From Pelotomaculum propionicicum (GTDB lineage Bacteria > Bacillota > Desulfotomaculia > Desulfotomaculales > Pelotomaculaceae), in NCBI RefSeq assembly GCF_004369225.1, contig NZ_QFFZ01000005.1, positions 1-64,000 of the forward strand: DNA of 64,000 nucleotides, read 5' to 3'. A program made the position numbers and the translations under genes. Below the pieces are notes generated by a model. That model was not told where the DNA came from. It did no database searches and worked only from the letters and a program-made list of their open reading frames with translations. Every line of letters starts with the position of its first letter. Position 1 is the first letter of the stretch. This document shows positions 53,838 through 62,331 of this stretch, piece after piece.

Positions 53838-54719
53838 TTGAGATTATGCCGTATATCTGGTGTGGAAATCCATCTTAATAATGCTTTTCTAGCCCTGCTG
53901 GGGCTGTTCCTGGTAGCGGGTGTTTTAATGAAGGGTGTTATAGCTTTTACGATCGTTTTGCTGCACGAGCTTGCCCACGTCGCTGCCGCCCGCCACTTTG
54001 ACGTGCATGTGTCGGATATCGAGCTTTTGCCTTTTGGAGGCGTCAGCCGTATCGGCGGGGAAGTGGTGCTCAACCCGTCTAAAGAAGTGTTTGTGGCTGC
54101 TGCCGGACCTACCGCCAATCTTATGCTGGCCGGATTAGGGACGGCCCTGCAAAGATATGGCCTGTGGGACGCGGACCTCGGGCCTTTTTTTCTGCAGTGC
54201 AATCTTTTAGTCGCTTCATTTAACCTGCTGCCCGCGCTGCCCCTGGACGGCGGCAGGGTCTACCGGGCTTTTTTGGCGCGGCGGGTCGGCTTTAAACAGG
54301 CCACATATAAAGCGGCCTGGCTCGGTCAGTTCTGGGGTGTTTTAATTGTGCTGGGCGGGACCGCCGGGCTGGCGCTGGGCGTGTCCGGGCTGGATGTCCT
54401 GATCACCGGCTTGTTTCTCCTTTATGCCGCCACCCGTGAGAAGAGCCTGGCGCCGTTCCATTTCATCAGGCACCTGACCCAGAAAAAAGAAGAACTGGCC
54501 GCTGCGGGAGTCCTGCCAGGCGAACCCCTGGTGTCACTGGATACCGTCCGTCTAGGTGATGTGCTGCGTTCATTTTTACCGCAGCGTTTTCATGTTGTTC
54601 TGCTGCTGGACCGAAACTGGCAATACCGGGGCGTAGTCAGCGAGGCCCAAATAGTCGACGCTCTCCTCAATCAAGGCATGGATATCCCCATTGGCAGTTT
54701 AATTAAAAAAAAGTCGTAA
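53838..54719 (+). CDS. spoIVFB: SpoIVFB, intramembrane metalloprotease (M50)
   Basis: 293 residues from TTG 53838 with GGAGGTGG upstream. HELAH at 43-47 holds the zinc ligands and catalytic glutamate within a membrane helix, and LLPALPLDGGRV is the second M50 motif. A soluble C-terminal region, resembling a CBS-type domain, follows (about 200-293). SpoIVFB cleaves pro-sigma-K in the mother cell during late sporulation. The spoIVFA-spoIVFB order is conserved with Bacillus. Confidence 0.95.
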   Translation: MRLCRISGVEIHLNNAFLALLGLFLVAGVLMKGVIAFTIVLLHELAHVAAARHFDVHVSDIELLPFGGVSRIGGEVVLNPSKEVFVAAAGPTANLMLAGLGTALQRYGLWDADLGPFFLQCNLLVASFNLLPALPLDGGRVYRAFLARRVGFKQATYKAAWLGQFWGVLIVLGGTAGLALGVSGLDVLITGLFLLYAATREKSLAPFHFIRHLTQKKEELAAAGVLPGEPLVSLDTVRLGDVLRSFLPQRFHVVLLLDRNWQYRGVVSEAQIVDALLNQGMDIPIGSLIKKKS

Positions 54720-55076
54720 GCCGTAAGCTGTAGGGCGTAGGTATTAAGTCGTTGGCCGTAAGTCGTTAGCCGTAGGTATATCCTGCATTCCTATTTAGTT
54801 GTGGGATATGGGCCGTGGGCCGTGAGATTTAATTATATCCTGCATTCCTTTGGTGTTTTAATTTGTAGGTTCGGATTTATCCGAACACTCCAGTGGGGAC
54901 ATTCCTTGTCAGTAAAAGGAATACCATCGGGGACATTCCTCGTCCTAAAAGGAATACCCAAAATAGAGGTGTGTCCCCATTCCTCTGACGGTGTGTCCCC
55001 TGACCTTAGCCGACTGAAGTCGCACCTACAATTTTCCCACTTCCCACTTCCCACTTCTCACGTCTCACGTCCAAAA
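54716..55076. repeat. Composite nested repeat (families C, B and others)
   Basis: 54716-54783: family C units (GTCGTAA, GCCGTAA, GCTGTAG, GGCGTAG, then GTCGTTG, GCCGTAA, GTCGTTA, GCCGTAG). 54804-54830: left B arm. 54864-55030: the TGTAGGTTCGG...GCACCTACA palindrome also seen at 47542, but interrupted by about 110 bases (54893-55005) bearing GGGGACATTCC modules and GTGTGTCCCC. 55036-55075: right B arm TCCCACT three times, TCTCACG twice. No gene in this span. Confidence 0.85.
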
Positions 55077-55195
55077 AGGGCTAGCAACTCTGAGAAGAAG
55101 GAAATCGCAAGTTGAATGTAGAACATTCTGTAACAAAAACTTCATTTACATCTTCTCACTTAATCATCACAAAAATCAGCGACTTCCATCTTCTC

Positions 55196-55309
55196 AGGCA
55201 ATCAAAAATTTTGCGCCACTTAGTATAATTAACAGACTTTACTCTTATTGATCAGGTATTGCTCTCACTGATCATGTAGTTGTATTTGGCGCAAAACTTT
55301 TGATTGCCT
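55196..55309. mobile_element. 114-bp MITE-like palindromic element
   Basis: 23-base terminal inverted repeats, AGGCAATCAAAA...GCGCCA (55196-55218) and its complement (55287-55309), with one mismatch. The 68-base centre is AT-rich and has two TGATCA-type GATC sites. It is too short to encode protein. I see no clear target-site duplication. This fits a miniature inverted-repeat element moved by a transposase elsewhere, but no relative is visible in this window. Confidence 0.6.
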
Positions 55310-55311
55310 AG

Positions 55312-55350
55312 TCAGAACCGTCCCCCTGTTTGGTCCCCCTGTTTGATAGC
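55312..55350. repeat. REP-like GAACCGTCCCC repeat
   Basis: CAGAACCGTCCCCCTGTTT followed by GGTCCCCCTGTTTGAT, a partial duplicate. It is related by its GAACCGTC core to the palindromes at 28715 and 51481, directly beside the MITE-like element. Confidence 0.6.
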
Positions 55351-55481
55351 TGCGTCTGTTATCTAGATAATGCAGGTTTGTTTGGCCTGTTGTATAATGA
55401 AAGATAAGGAATATCTTGCCGTTGTTTTTTGGTTATACTATAATACTAGGCATTTGTTGCGGGGAGAAAGAGATAGAAAAT

Positions 55482-57335
55482 ATGGATTTGCTGGATCAAA
55501 TTTTGCCTTTGGTGAAAAAACCGGCCCGCTATGCGGGCGGCGAGTGGAATGCTGTGTGTAAAAATTGGGGCGAGGTTGATTTGAAAGTTGCCTTTGCCTT
55601 TCCCGATGTATATGAGGTGGGTATGTCTCACCTCGGGCTTCAGATTTTGTACGGGATTGTCAACAGCCGGCCGGATGCTTTGATGGAGAGAGTGTTTGCC
55701 CCGTGGCCGGATATGGCTGAAAAAATGCGGGAACATGAAATTCCCCTTTTCGCACTGGAATCAAAAAGGCCGCTCAGGGATTTTGACGTAGTGGCTTTCA
55801 CTCTCCAGTACGAGCTGAGCTTTTCAAATATTCTTTACATGCTGGACCTCGCCGGGATCCCGCTGCTTTCTGCAAGCAGAAGCGAGGAATACCCGCTGGT
55901 CATAGCGGGAGGTCCCTGCGCTTTCAACCCGGAGCCAATAGCTGACTTTATTGACCTCTTTGTGATAGGTGAGGGGGAAGAGGTAATAAATGAGCTGTTG
56001 GACGCGGTTGCCGGGGGAAAGCGTGACAAGCTGTCCAGAAAAGAGCTCTTGCGCAAAGCAGTAGAGATCCAGGGAGTTTATGTCCCTTCCCTTTACCTGG
56101 TCCACTATGGGGAGGACGGCGCATTTTTAAGGGTCGAACCTGCTGACAGCAGTGTCCCGGCCAGAGTAAAGAAAAGGGTTGTTAAAGATTTCGACCAGGT
56201 TTCTTTTCCGACCAGCCCGGTGGTGCCGTCAACCGAGGTGGTGCACGACCGGATGATGATCGAGGTCCTGCGAGGCTGTACCCGCGGCTGCCGCTTCTGC
56301 CAGGCGGGCATGATCTATCGCCCGGTGCGGGAGAAAGAGCGCGGGACGGTCCTCCGCCAGGCCCGCGAACTGGTAAGAAACACCGGCTATGATGAGCTCT
56401 CCCTGGTGTCTTTGAGCACCAGCGATTACACGCCGGTGCAGGAGGTTGTAAAATCCCTGCTGGACGAGCATGCCGCCGGCGGGGTAAGTTTGTCCCTGCC
56501 GTCGCTGCGGGCGGACCAATTTTCTGTGGACCTTGCCAAGGAAGTACAGCGGGTGCGCCGCTCCAGCCTTACCTTCGCGCCTGAGGCCGGCACCCAGCGG
56601 CTGAGGGATGTTATTAACAAGGGAGTTACTGAGGAAGACCTGTTAGCGGCAGCCGGAGCTGCTTTTCGGGAAGGCTGGCTGGCAGTTAAGCTGTATTTCA
56701 TGATCGGCCTGCCCACTGAAACGGATGAAGACCTGGACGGAATTAACCGGCTGGCCAGGGAGGTTTTGTCCCTGGGCCGGAAAGCGGGTGTGCCGCGCGG
56801 CCGCCTTAAGGTGACGGTCAGTGTCTCATCTTTCGTGCCCAAAGCCCATACAGCGTTTCAGTGGGAGCCGCAGGCGCCTTTCGAAGCCCTGAAAGAAAGG
56901 CAGGCATACTTGTCCGGGAAGGTGCGGGACAGGGGGTTGACGCTTAATTACCACGACGCCGGGGCAAGCTTTATTGAGGCGGTTTTCGCCAGGGGTGACC
57001 GGCGTCTGGGGCAGGTCCTCAGCAAAGCTTTTGAGCTCGGCTGCAAATTTGACGGCTGGACGGAGTATTTTAACCTTGAGAAATGGCTGGAGGCTTTCAA
57101 GTCGGCCGGCCTTGACCCGGCCTGGTACGCCTACCGCAGCTACGGCTATGATGATGCCCTGCCCTGGGACCATATTGATCCCGGGATTTCCAAACGTTAT
57201 CTGGCCCGTGAGCACCAGCGGGCTATGGAGGGCATAACCACTGGTGACTGCCGCACCGGTGACTGCCCTGGCTGCGGCTTGTGCGGCGCGCTTGAAATTG
57301 AACCTGTTTTAGCCGGGAGTGAGCGGGATGTTTAG
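55482..57335 (+). CDS. Radical SAM protein with B12-binding-like domain (TIGR03960 type)
   Basis: 617 residues from ATG 55482 (MDLLDQILPLVKKPARYAGG), with GGGGAGAAAGAG upstream. N-terminal B12-binding-like fold (about 30-190, FPDVYEVGMSHLGLQILYGI). Radical SAM core with the 4Fe-4S cysteines in RGCTRGCRFCQAG (about 264-276) and LTFAPEAGTQRLRDVINKG. The C-terminal tail has GDCPGCGLCG, which may bind a second cluster. Usually paired with DUF2344, as here. Possibly an RNA or lipid modification enzyme; the substrate is not established. Confidence 0.9.
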   Translation: MDLLDQILPLVKKPARYAGGEWNAVCKNWGEVDLKVAFAFPDVYEVGMSHLGLQILYGIVNSRPDALMERVFAPWPDMAEKMREHEIPLFALESKRPLRDFDVVAFTLQYELSFSNILYMLDLAGIPLLSASRSEEYPLVIAGGPCAFNPEPIADFIDLFVIGEGEEVINELLDAVAGGKRDKLSRKELLRKAVEIQGVYVPSLYLVHYGEDGAFLRVEPADSSVPARVKKRVVKDFDQVSFPTSPVVPSTEVVHDRMMIEVLRGCTRGCRFCQAGMIYRPVREKERGTVLRQARELVRNTGYDELSLVSLSTSDYTPVQEVVKSLLDEHAAGGVSLSLPSLRADQFSVDLAKEVQRVRRSSLTFAPEAGTQRLRDVINKGVTEEDLLAAAGAAFREGWLAVKLYFMIGLPTETDEDLDGINRLAREVLSLGRKAGVPRGRLKVTVSVSSFVPKAHTAFQWEPQAPFEALKERQAYLSGKVRDRGLTLNYHDAGASFIEAVFARGDRRLGQVLSKAFELGCKFDGWTEYFNLEKWLEAFKSAGLDPAWYAYRSYGYDDALPWDHIDPGISKRYLAREHQRAMEGITTGDCRTGDCPGCGLCGALEIEPVLAGSERDV

Positions 57336-58005
57336 ATATAGAATAATATACGCCAAGGTGGGGCCTGCCAGGTATATCTCCCACCTTGACCTGCTCAGGG
57401 TGTTTGACCGCTCGGCAAGGCGGGCCGGACTGCCGGTTGCCTACACCCAGGGGTTTAACCCTCATCCTAAAATGACTTTCGCGGCGCCGTTGTCTGTAGG
57501 CACAGCAGGGGAAGCCGAATATGCCGATATGGAACTTGCCAGGGATATAGATCCAGCTGTGGTGAAAAGCGCCCTGGCCGGGGCCATGCCGCAAGGACTG
57601 CGCTTAATCGAGGTCGACAGAACGCCGGAGGCTGCCGCCTCCCTGATGGCCTTGGTGGAGCGCGCCACCTACAGCGCCCGGGCTGAACTTGCCTCACCCC
57701 TGCGGGACGAGGTGCTGGCCAGGGCTATTGACTCATTTTTAGCCAGGCCGCAGATTATTATTGAGAGACAGGGCAAAGCCGGCGCAAAAAAAGAGTACGA
57801 TATCAGGCCAGGTATTTTTGCCATGTCCGGCTGCGTGAATAATGATATAATAAAGATCAAAGCAGAATTAAAAACGGGGAGCAGTGGGAATGTCAGGTTC
57901 GAGGAACTGCTTGCCGCTTTTCTAAAAGAAAGCCGCCTGCCTCTGCGGGGAAGGTTATCGCTGACCAGAACCGGCCTTTTGTTCCGTGGAGCTGAGCAAG
58001 GCTAG
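57328..58005 (+). CDS. DUF2344 (TIGR03936) protein
   Basis: 225 residues from ATG 57328, overlapping the end of the radical SAM gene by 8 bases. It starts MFRYRIIYAKVGPARYISHL, followed by DLLRVFDRSARRAGLPVAYT and GFNPHPKMTFAAPLSVG, the clear DUF2344 signature. This partner of TIGR03960 proteins is often fused to them, so the two act together. Function not known. Confidence 0.92.
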   Translation: MFRYRIIYAKVGPARYISHLDLLRVFDRSARRAGLPVAYTQGFNPHPKMTFAAPLSVGTAGEAEYADMELARDIDPAVVKSALAGAMPQGLRLIEVDRTPEAAASLMALVERATYSARAELASPLRDEVLARAIDSFLARPQIIIERQGKAGAKKEYDIRPGIFAMSGCVNNDIIKIKAELKTGSSGNVRFEELLAAFLKESRLPLRGRLSLTRTGLLFRGAEQG

Positions 58006-58065
58006 AAAAGAAAATGGACCAAGGGTAATGTTTTAATGTTTATACAATGAGAGGAAAGATCTTTT

Positions 58066-59757
58066 ATGCTGAAGGAAATTGTTGTTAATGTAGGTGAAGA
58101 AGAAACCAGGGTCGCTGTACTGGAAGATAAAATACTGGTAGAGATATATATAGAAAGGTCTATTAACCAGCGACTGGTAGGCAACATCTTCAAAGGGAAG
58201 GTTGAAAACGTGCTGCCCGGCATGCAGGCCGCCTTCGTAAACATTGGGTTGGAGAAGAACGCCTTTTTATATGTTGAGGATGCTTTGCCTTCAAATGCGC
58301 CGGAAGCGAGCGGGCCATCGGGCTACACGCTTGGCGCCAATATCTGTGATATTTTAAAACAGGGCCAGGATATAATGGTGCAGATAGTTAAGGAGCCCAT
58401 CGGCACCAAAGGGCCGCGGGTTACTACCCACATAACCTTACCGGGCCGTTTCCTGGTGCTGATGCCTACCGTGGATTATATCGGTATCTCGCGCCGCATC
58501 GATTCTGAAAAGGAGAGAGAACGCCTGAAGGATTTGGCCAACAGGGTTAAACCTGAGGGTATGGGTGTAATTGTCCGTACAGTCGCGGAAGGCATTGAGG
58601 AAGAAGAACTGCGCCAGGACATCGCTTTGCTGACCAAGTTATGGCGCAAAATTTTAAGCAGAGCCGCCCATGGTACGGTACCCAACGTGGTGCACCGCGA
58701 CCTGGAACTGGTGCAGCGTATTCTGCGGGATGTTTTTACCGAAGATGTCGACCGCCTGATTCTGGACTCACGCTATGAATATGAAAAAGTACTGGAGCTT
58801 GTTGATATTTCTGACCCCCGCCTGAAGCTGAAAGTATTCCTGGACGAGCGGGAGAATATCTTCACGGAATACGGCATCGAGCAGGAAATTGAAAAGGCGC
58901 TCAAACAGAAGGTGTGGTTGAAGTGCGGCGGCTACCTGGTCATAGACCAGTCTGAAGCTCTTACGGCCATTGATGTTAACACCGGCAAGTATGTGGGCAC
59001 CACCAACCTGGAAGACACAGTACTTAAGACCAACCTTGAGGCAGCTTGTGAAATTGCGCGCCAGCTGCGCCTGCGTAAAATCGGCGGTATCGTCATTGTC
59101 GATTTTATTGATATGGCGCAGGAGGCACACCGCCATGAGGTGCTTCAGAAGCTGGAAGAAGAGATTAAAAAGGATAAAACAAAAACCAATATCCTGGGTA
59201 TCACCCAGTTGGGCCTGGTTGAGATGACCCGGAAAAAGGTGCGGCCGAGCCTGTCCGAGGTGCTCCAGAAGCCATGCCCCTACTGCGAGGGCAAGGGAAA
59301 GGTGCTTTCTGAAGAGACCCTGGGTATCAGCTACAAAAATCAGATATACAATGTGGCCCGCCAGACTACCGCCCAGACCATCCTGGTGGAGGCCCACCCG
59401 GTGGTGGCCGCGCGGCTGATTGGCAGCGGCGGGGCAAGCCTGCGCGACCTGGAGAGCAAAACCGGCAAGAGCCTTTATATCCGTGGATCTACCAGCCACC
59501 ATATCGAGTCAATCACAATCCGGCCGCTGCAGGATAACGAGGAAATCCACGCCAATACGCTTCCGGTGAAGCCGGGTGAGGTACTGGAGGTAAGGGTGGA
59601 GGAGCCTCATGTTACCAACTACCACGACGGTATTGCCAGGGTAAACGGGTTTATTCTGGATATTGAGGGAGCGGGAGCGCTGGTGGGGGAAACTATCCCG
59701 GTGGAAGTCAGCAAAGTTTACCGCACATACGCCAAAGCCCGGCCGGTAAGGATTTAG
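58066..59757 (+). CDS. rng: Ribonuclease G/E family endoribonuclease
   Basis: 563 residues. S1 RNA-binding domain (about 38-125, LVGNIFKGKVENVLPGMQAA). The catalytic DNase I-like domain has ALTAIDVNTGKYVG and GIVIVDFIDM, with the two magnesium-binding aspartates. CPYCEGKGKV is the zinc-link motif. It starts RNA decay and rRNA maturation. It follows DUF2344 by 60 bases with GAGAGGAAAG as ribosome site. Confidence 0.95.
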   Translation: MLKEIVVNVGEEETRVAVLEDKILVEIYIERSINQRLVGNIFKGKVENVLPGMQAAFVNIGLEKNAFLYVEDALPSNAPEASGPSGYTLGANICDILKQGQDIMVQIVKEPIGTKGPRVTTHITLPGRFLVLMPTVDYIGISRRIDSEKERERLKDLANRVKPEGMGVIVRTVAEGIEEEELRQDIALLTKLWRKILSRAAHGTVPNVVHRDLELVQRILRDVFTEDVDRLILDSRYEYEKVLELVDISDPRLKLKVFLDERENIFTEYGIEQEIEKALKQKVWLKCGGYLVIDQSEALTAIDVNTGKYVGTTNLEDTVLKTNLEAACEIARQLRLRKIGGIVIVDFIDMAQEAHRHEVLQKLEEEIKKDKTKTNILGITQLGLVEMTRKKVRPSLSEVLQKPCPYCEGKGKVLSEETLGISYKNQIYNVARQTTAQTILVEAHPVVAARLIGSGGASLRDLESKTGKSLYIRGSTSHHIESITIRPLQDNEEIHANTLPVKPGEVLEVRVEEPHVTNYHDGIARVNGFILDIEGAGALVGETIPVEVSKVYRTYAKARPVRI

Positions 59758-59761
59758 GACA

Positions 59762-59845
59762 AAAGAAGTCAGAAGACAGAATCCAGAATAAAAAATCAAA
59801 AAATCTAATTCTGATTCCTGACTACTGAATTCTGAATTCCTGAGG
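59762..59845. repeat. Heptamer palindromic repeat (family A)
   Basis: Left arm AGAAGTC, AGAAGAC, AGAATCC, AGAATAA (59764-59791); right arm TTCTGAT, TCCTGAC, TACTGAA, TTCTGAA, TTCCTGA (59807-59842), in register and complementary. It directly follows rng. Confidence 0.9.
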
Positions 59846-59861
59846 TCTACTTTGATTGTTC

Positions 59862-59890
59862 TTGACAAATTAGCCGTCTATGTTTAAAAT
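59862..59890 (+). promoter_or_regulatory. rplU: Sigma-A promoter for rplU-rpmA
   Basis: TTGACA at 59862-59867, 17-base spacer, TAAAAT at 59885-59890. A near-consensus promoter immediately before the L21 leader. Confidence 0.85.
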
Positions 59891-59896
59891 ACTGTA

Positions 59897-60000
59897 TTGT
59901 AGGTGCTTGTGCACCTTTTTAGACACCGCGCGGGACTGGTTTATCAAGAGGGTTTGAATCCCAAACCCCACCTGTTTTCCGGCGAGTCCCAAATCTATGG
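59897..60000 (+). promoter_or_regulatory. L21 ribosomal-protein leader RNA
   Basis: Starts at the predicted transcription start. AGGTGC-TTGT-GCACCT-TTTTA is a short hairpin at 59901-59919, followed by GACACCGCGCGGGACTGG. GGGACT and AGTCCC ends (about 59931 and 59985) can pair. The GCACCTTTTTAGACACCGC stretch is typical of the L21 leader in Firmicutes, where L21 probably represses its own operon. Confidence 0.6.
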
Positions 60001-60010
60001 GGGTGAGAAC

Positions 60011-60322
60011 ATGTATGCTGTTATTGAAACCGGCGGCAAACAATACCGTGTTCAGGTGGGCGACACTTTCAAAGTTGATAAGCTGCCCGCTGAAGCAGGT
60101 GAAACGGTAGAAGTGAACAAGGTCCTGGCTGTGTCCGATGGAGAGAGTTTGCGGGTAGGTACACCTCTGCTGGAAGGGGTAAAAGTAATCCTGAAAGTGC
60201 TAAAGCATGGCAAAGGCAAGAAGATTGTTATCTTCAAGTTTAAAGCCAAGAAGAATTACCGCCGCAAGCAAGGTCACAGGCAGCCATTTACCCAGGTTAC
60301 AGTTGACGCAATTGAAGTTTAA
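60011..60322 (+). CDS. rplU: Ribosomal protein bL21
   Basis: 103 residues from ATG 60011 ([20 protein letters not shown]), the universal L21 start; an open frame back to 59903 is not coding. GGGGGTGAG precedes the start. It binds 23S rRNA in the large subunit. rpmA follows after 36 bases without the prp (ysxB) gene usual in Firmicutes. Confidence 0.97.
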   Translation: MYAVIETGGKQYRVQVGDTFKVDKLPAEAGETVEVNKVLAVSDGESLRVGTPLLEGVKVILKVLKHGKGKKIVIFKFKAKKNYRRKQGHRQPFTQVTVDAIEV

Positions 60323-60358
60323 ACCAAAATTCTGATTAGAATAGAGAGGTGAATTACT

Positions 60359-60628
60359 TTGGCACACAAGAAAGGTGTAGGCAGTTCCCGTAACGGTCGT
60401 GACTCAAAACCCAAAATGCTTGGTGTGAAGAGGGCGGACGGCCAGTTTGTGTTGGCCGGCAGCATTCTGGTCAGGCAGCGCGGCACCAAGATCCACCCGG
60501 GCCGTAACGTCGGCATAGGCGGCGACGATACCTTGTTTGCTAAAATCGACGGGGTGGTCAAGTTTGAGAGGTACGGTCGTGATAAGAAAATGGTCAGTAT
60601 AATTCCTAATCTGGCGGTTGTACTATAA
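60359..60628 (+). CDS. rpmA: Ribosomal protein bL27
   Basis: 89 residues from TTG 60359 ([20 protein letters not shown]), with GAGAGGTGA upstream. L27 reaches the peptidyl-transfer centre. In many Firmicutes L27 has an N-terminal extension cut off by the Prp protease. Here there is no extension and no prp gene between rplU and rpmA, a consistent pair of absences. Terminator at 60642-60678. Confidence 0.97.
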   Translation: MAHKKGVGSSRNGRDSKPKMLGVKRADGQFVLAGSILVRQRGTKIHPGRNVGIGGDDTLFAKIDGVVKFERYGRDKKMVSIIPNLAVVL

Positions 60629-60641
60629 AAAGAATAACATT

Positions 60642-60678
60642 AAGTAAGAAAGCGGTCTGACTTAGGCCGCTTTCTTAT
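60642..60678 (+). terminator. Intrinsic terminator after rpmA
   Basis: AAGAAAGCGGTCTGACTT and the following AGGCCGCTTTCTT pair over about 11 bp and end in a T-rich stretch. Confidence 0.85.
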
Positions 60679-60736
60679 TGTTTAGGAAAGTATACTTTGA
60701 CTTAAGAGAGAATATAGTCCACATTATGGTTAATAT

Positions 60737-61060
60737 ATGAGAATGAGATATTCGTCGAAAATCAAAGAAATACTCAAGTTAAAATGGTCCGAGTATGAGA
60801 CAAAATGTTCAGTAGCTATCCGTGAATACGAAAGAGAAGCAGTCACTAAAGTTCTCAGATGTGGAGATCCTAAAAACGGATTTGCCAAATACTGATGCTT
60901 GGATTGCGGTAAGGAAAAGAAGATAGTGCCATTCACATGTAAAAGCAGATTTTGTCCCTCATGCGGCAAGGTCTATACAGATAAATGGGTTGAGAAGATG
61001 TTAAAAGAGATGGTCGATGTTCCACACCAGCTTGTTGTCATGAAATTGTCGAAGAACTGA
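60737..61060 (+). pseudogene. IS91-type transposase fragment (zinc-binding N-terminus)
   Basis: From ATG 60737 the frame reads about 52 residues (EYEREAVTKVLRCGDPKNGF), hits TGA at 60893-60895, then continues in the same frame CLDCGKEKKIVPFTCKSRFC and PSCGKVYTDKWVEKMLKEMV to a final TGA at 61058-61060. The cysteines (CxxC ... CxxxxCPSC) form the zinc-binding domain of IS91/IS801-type transposases. The catalytic tyrosine domain is gone and the in-frame TGA confirms decay. Confidence 0.85.
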
Positions 61061-61092
61061 GGCCATTCTTTTGCGAGTATCTTCTATAAAAA

Positions 61093-61284
61093 TTAATGGA
61101 AAAATAAGGTGATAATTAGAGAGACTATAATACAAACAAATATGCCTAATACCCAATACAGGGGGTTCCGAATTTGTCTAAACCGAAAACAATAAATCGA
61201 AACGGATATTGATAATACTAAAACGATAAAAAAAAGTACTAAATTTGGTTCAGGATAAAAAAAAGTGTGTGAAGAATATCTCAA
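61093..61284 (-). CDS. Small two-helix membrane protein, hypothetical
   Basis: 63 residues from TTG 61284, with AGGTGAT a few bases upstream. Two hydrophobic segments, PNLVLFFIVLVLSISVSIYC and WVLGIFVCIIVSLIITLFF, are joined by FRFRQIRNP. AT-rich, in the foreign-looking patch next to the IS91 fragment. No family recognised; the start is weak. Confidence 0.45.
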   Translation of the reverse strand: MRYSSHTFFYPEPNLVLFFIVLVLSISVSIYCFRFRQIRNPLYWVLGIFVCIIVSLIITLFFH

Positions 61285-61871
61285 ATTATCACCTACTTAA
61301 AAACTTTTAACTAAATATACCATTATATAGAGATATCTGCAAGATAAAAAATATTTATAAGTATAGAAGCTATATTCTATATGGTCGATTTTTCAGTATT
61401 TCATTAACCTCTTTTTAATCTACGAATAGCTCTTAATCTTTCAAGGTTTAAATAATAGAAGCTTGTTTTACAATAGTGCCGATGTCAAAATACCTACTAT
61501 TTTTTTGTAGAAAAATAGTAGTATCTATCGGATTATGATGTAAAATTATGCATGATATAATAATTTTTACCATATATACTTATTATAAGGTTTTTTTATC
61601 TTGAAAAAAATTTTATTAAGACCTAATAAATAGCAGTAATTTCATAAATGCTTTGGGCTATTAAGATGTACCGGGAAATTGGAATGCTGTCAAATTGTGG
61701 AATAGAGGGCGTATGTAGGGAATAGAAACCCTGAAATTGCCCTCTAAGCCTTATTAGTATTAACTATTATCATGGGGGAGATGAAATCCAATGTGCTTTA
61801 AAAGTGGTTCATGACCAAACCAAGGAAGTCACATAACATCAACGTCACCTTGAATACTCACATAAGATATA
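61285..61871. other. AT-rich stretch without convincing gene
   Basis: Nearly 590 bases, strongly AT-rich. A hairpin (AAATAGTAG..ATAGTAGTATC) lies at about 61490-61530. A short frame at 61820-61971 (MTKPRKSHNINVTLNTHIRY) overlaps the next entry in another frame and ends quickly. The base composition differs from the core genes, in line with imported DNA. Confidence 0.4.
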
Positions 61872-62132
61872 ATGACTTACCCTGCTACTTATTGTCCGTA
61901 TATGGATGCTACATCATATTTGTGGAGGGACTCGGAAGGGGATCTCCTTGTAGCTAGTAGGTATGAATATGACTATAATTGTTATAATATATCGGCAGTA
62001 GGGGTATATGTCGCTGGAACTAGAGGTTATTATGTGACAACTGGTTTTCATTACATACAAGCTCCTTCTGGTTATACACCTCCATCCGCAATCGGTATAA
62101 GTAGTAGCGACACGATTTATGTTGACTGGTAA
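61872..62132 (+). CDS. Hypothetical Tyr/Ser-rich protein, perhaps truncated
   Basis: 86 residues (MTYPATYCPYMDATSYLWRD ... IGISSSDTIYVDW). Rich in Tyr, Ser, Gly and Thr, with alternating beta character, as in secreted proteins, but no signal peptide and no ribosome site before ATG 61872. An upstream frame shift or a lost N-terminus is possible. Followed by a good terminator at 62172-62213, which argues that it was once a transcribed gene. Family not recognised. Confidence 0.4.
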   Translation: MTYPATYCPYMDATSYLWRDSEGDLLVASRYEYDYNCYNISAVGVYVAGTRGYYVTTGFHYIQAPSGYTPPSAIGISSSDTIYVDW

Positions 62133-62171
62133 TACACTAGAAAAAGAGCATATTGATATTTTTTAATTTAT

Positions 62172-62213
62172 TTTGAAAGCCTGTGGAAAATAAATTTTTT
62201 CACAGGCTTTTTT
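62172..62213 (+). terminator. Intrinsic terminator
   Basis: AAAGCCTGTG and CACAGGCTTT form a 10-bp stem around an AT-rich loop, followed by TTTTTATC. Confidence 0.85.
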
Positions 62214-62331
62214 ATCTTCCAGGAAGATATTGTCAGTTTAAATTTAGGTGGATGTTTTGAGTTTTAAAGGGATAAAAGTCTGTTTTGTCGAATGTTTGGA
62301 AGCGACTGGCAAACGGGAGGTGATAGATTCA

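Noticed and set aside
58768..59502. Minus-strand frame over rng
   Set aside because: Antisense to an intact RNase G gene with all catalytic motifs.
59903..60010. N-terminal extension of L21 by 36 residues
   Set aside because: It covers the leader RNA directly behind the promoter; L21 starts universally at [11 protein letters not shown].
60893..60895. In-frame TGA read as selenocysteine in the IS91-type frame
   Set aside because: The protein is truncated without its catalytic domain and transposases of this type are not selenoproteins; decay is the simpler explanation.
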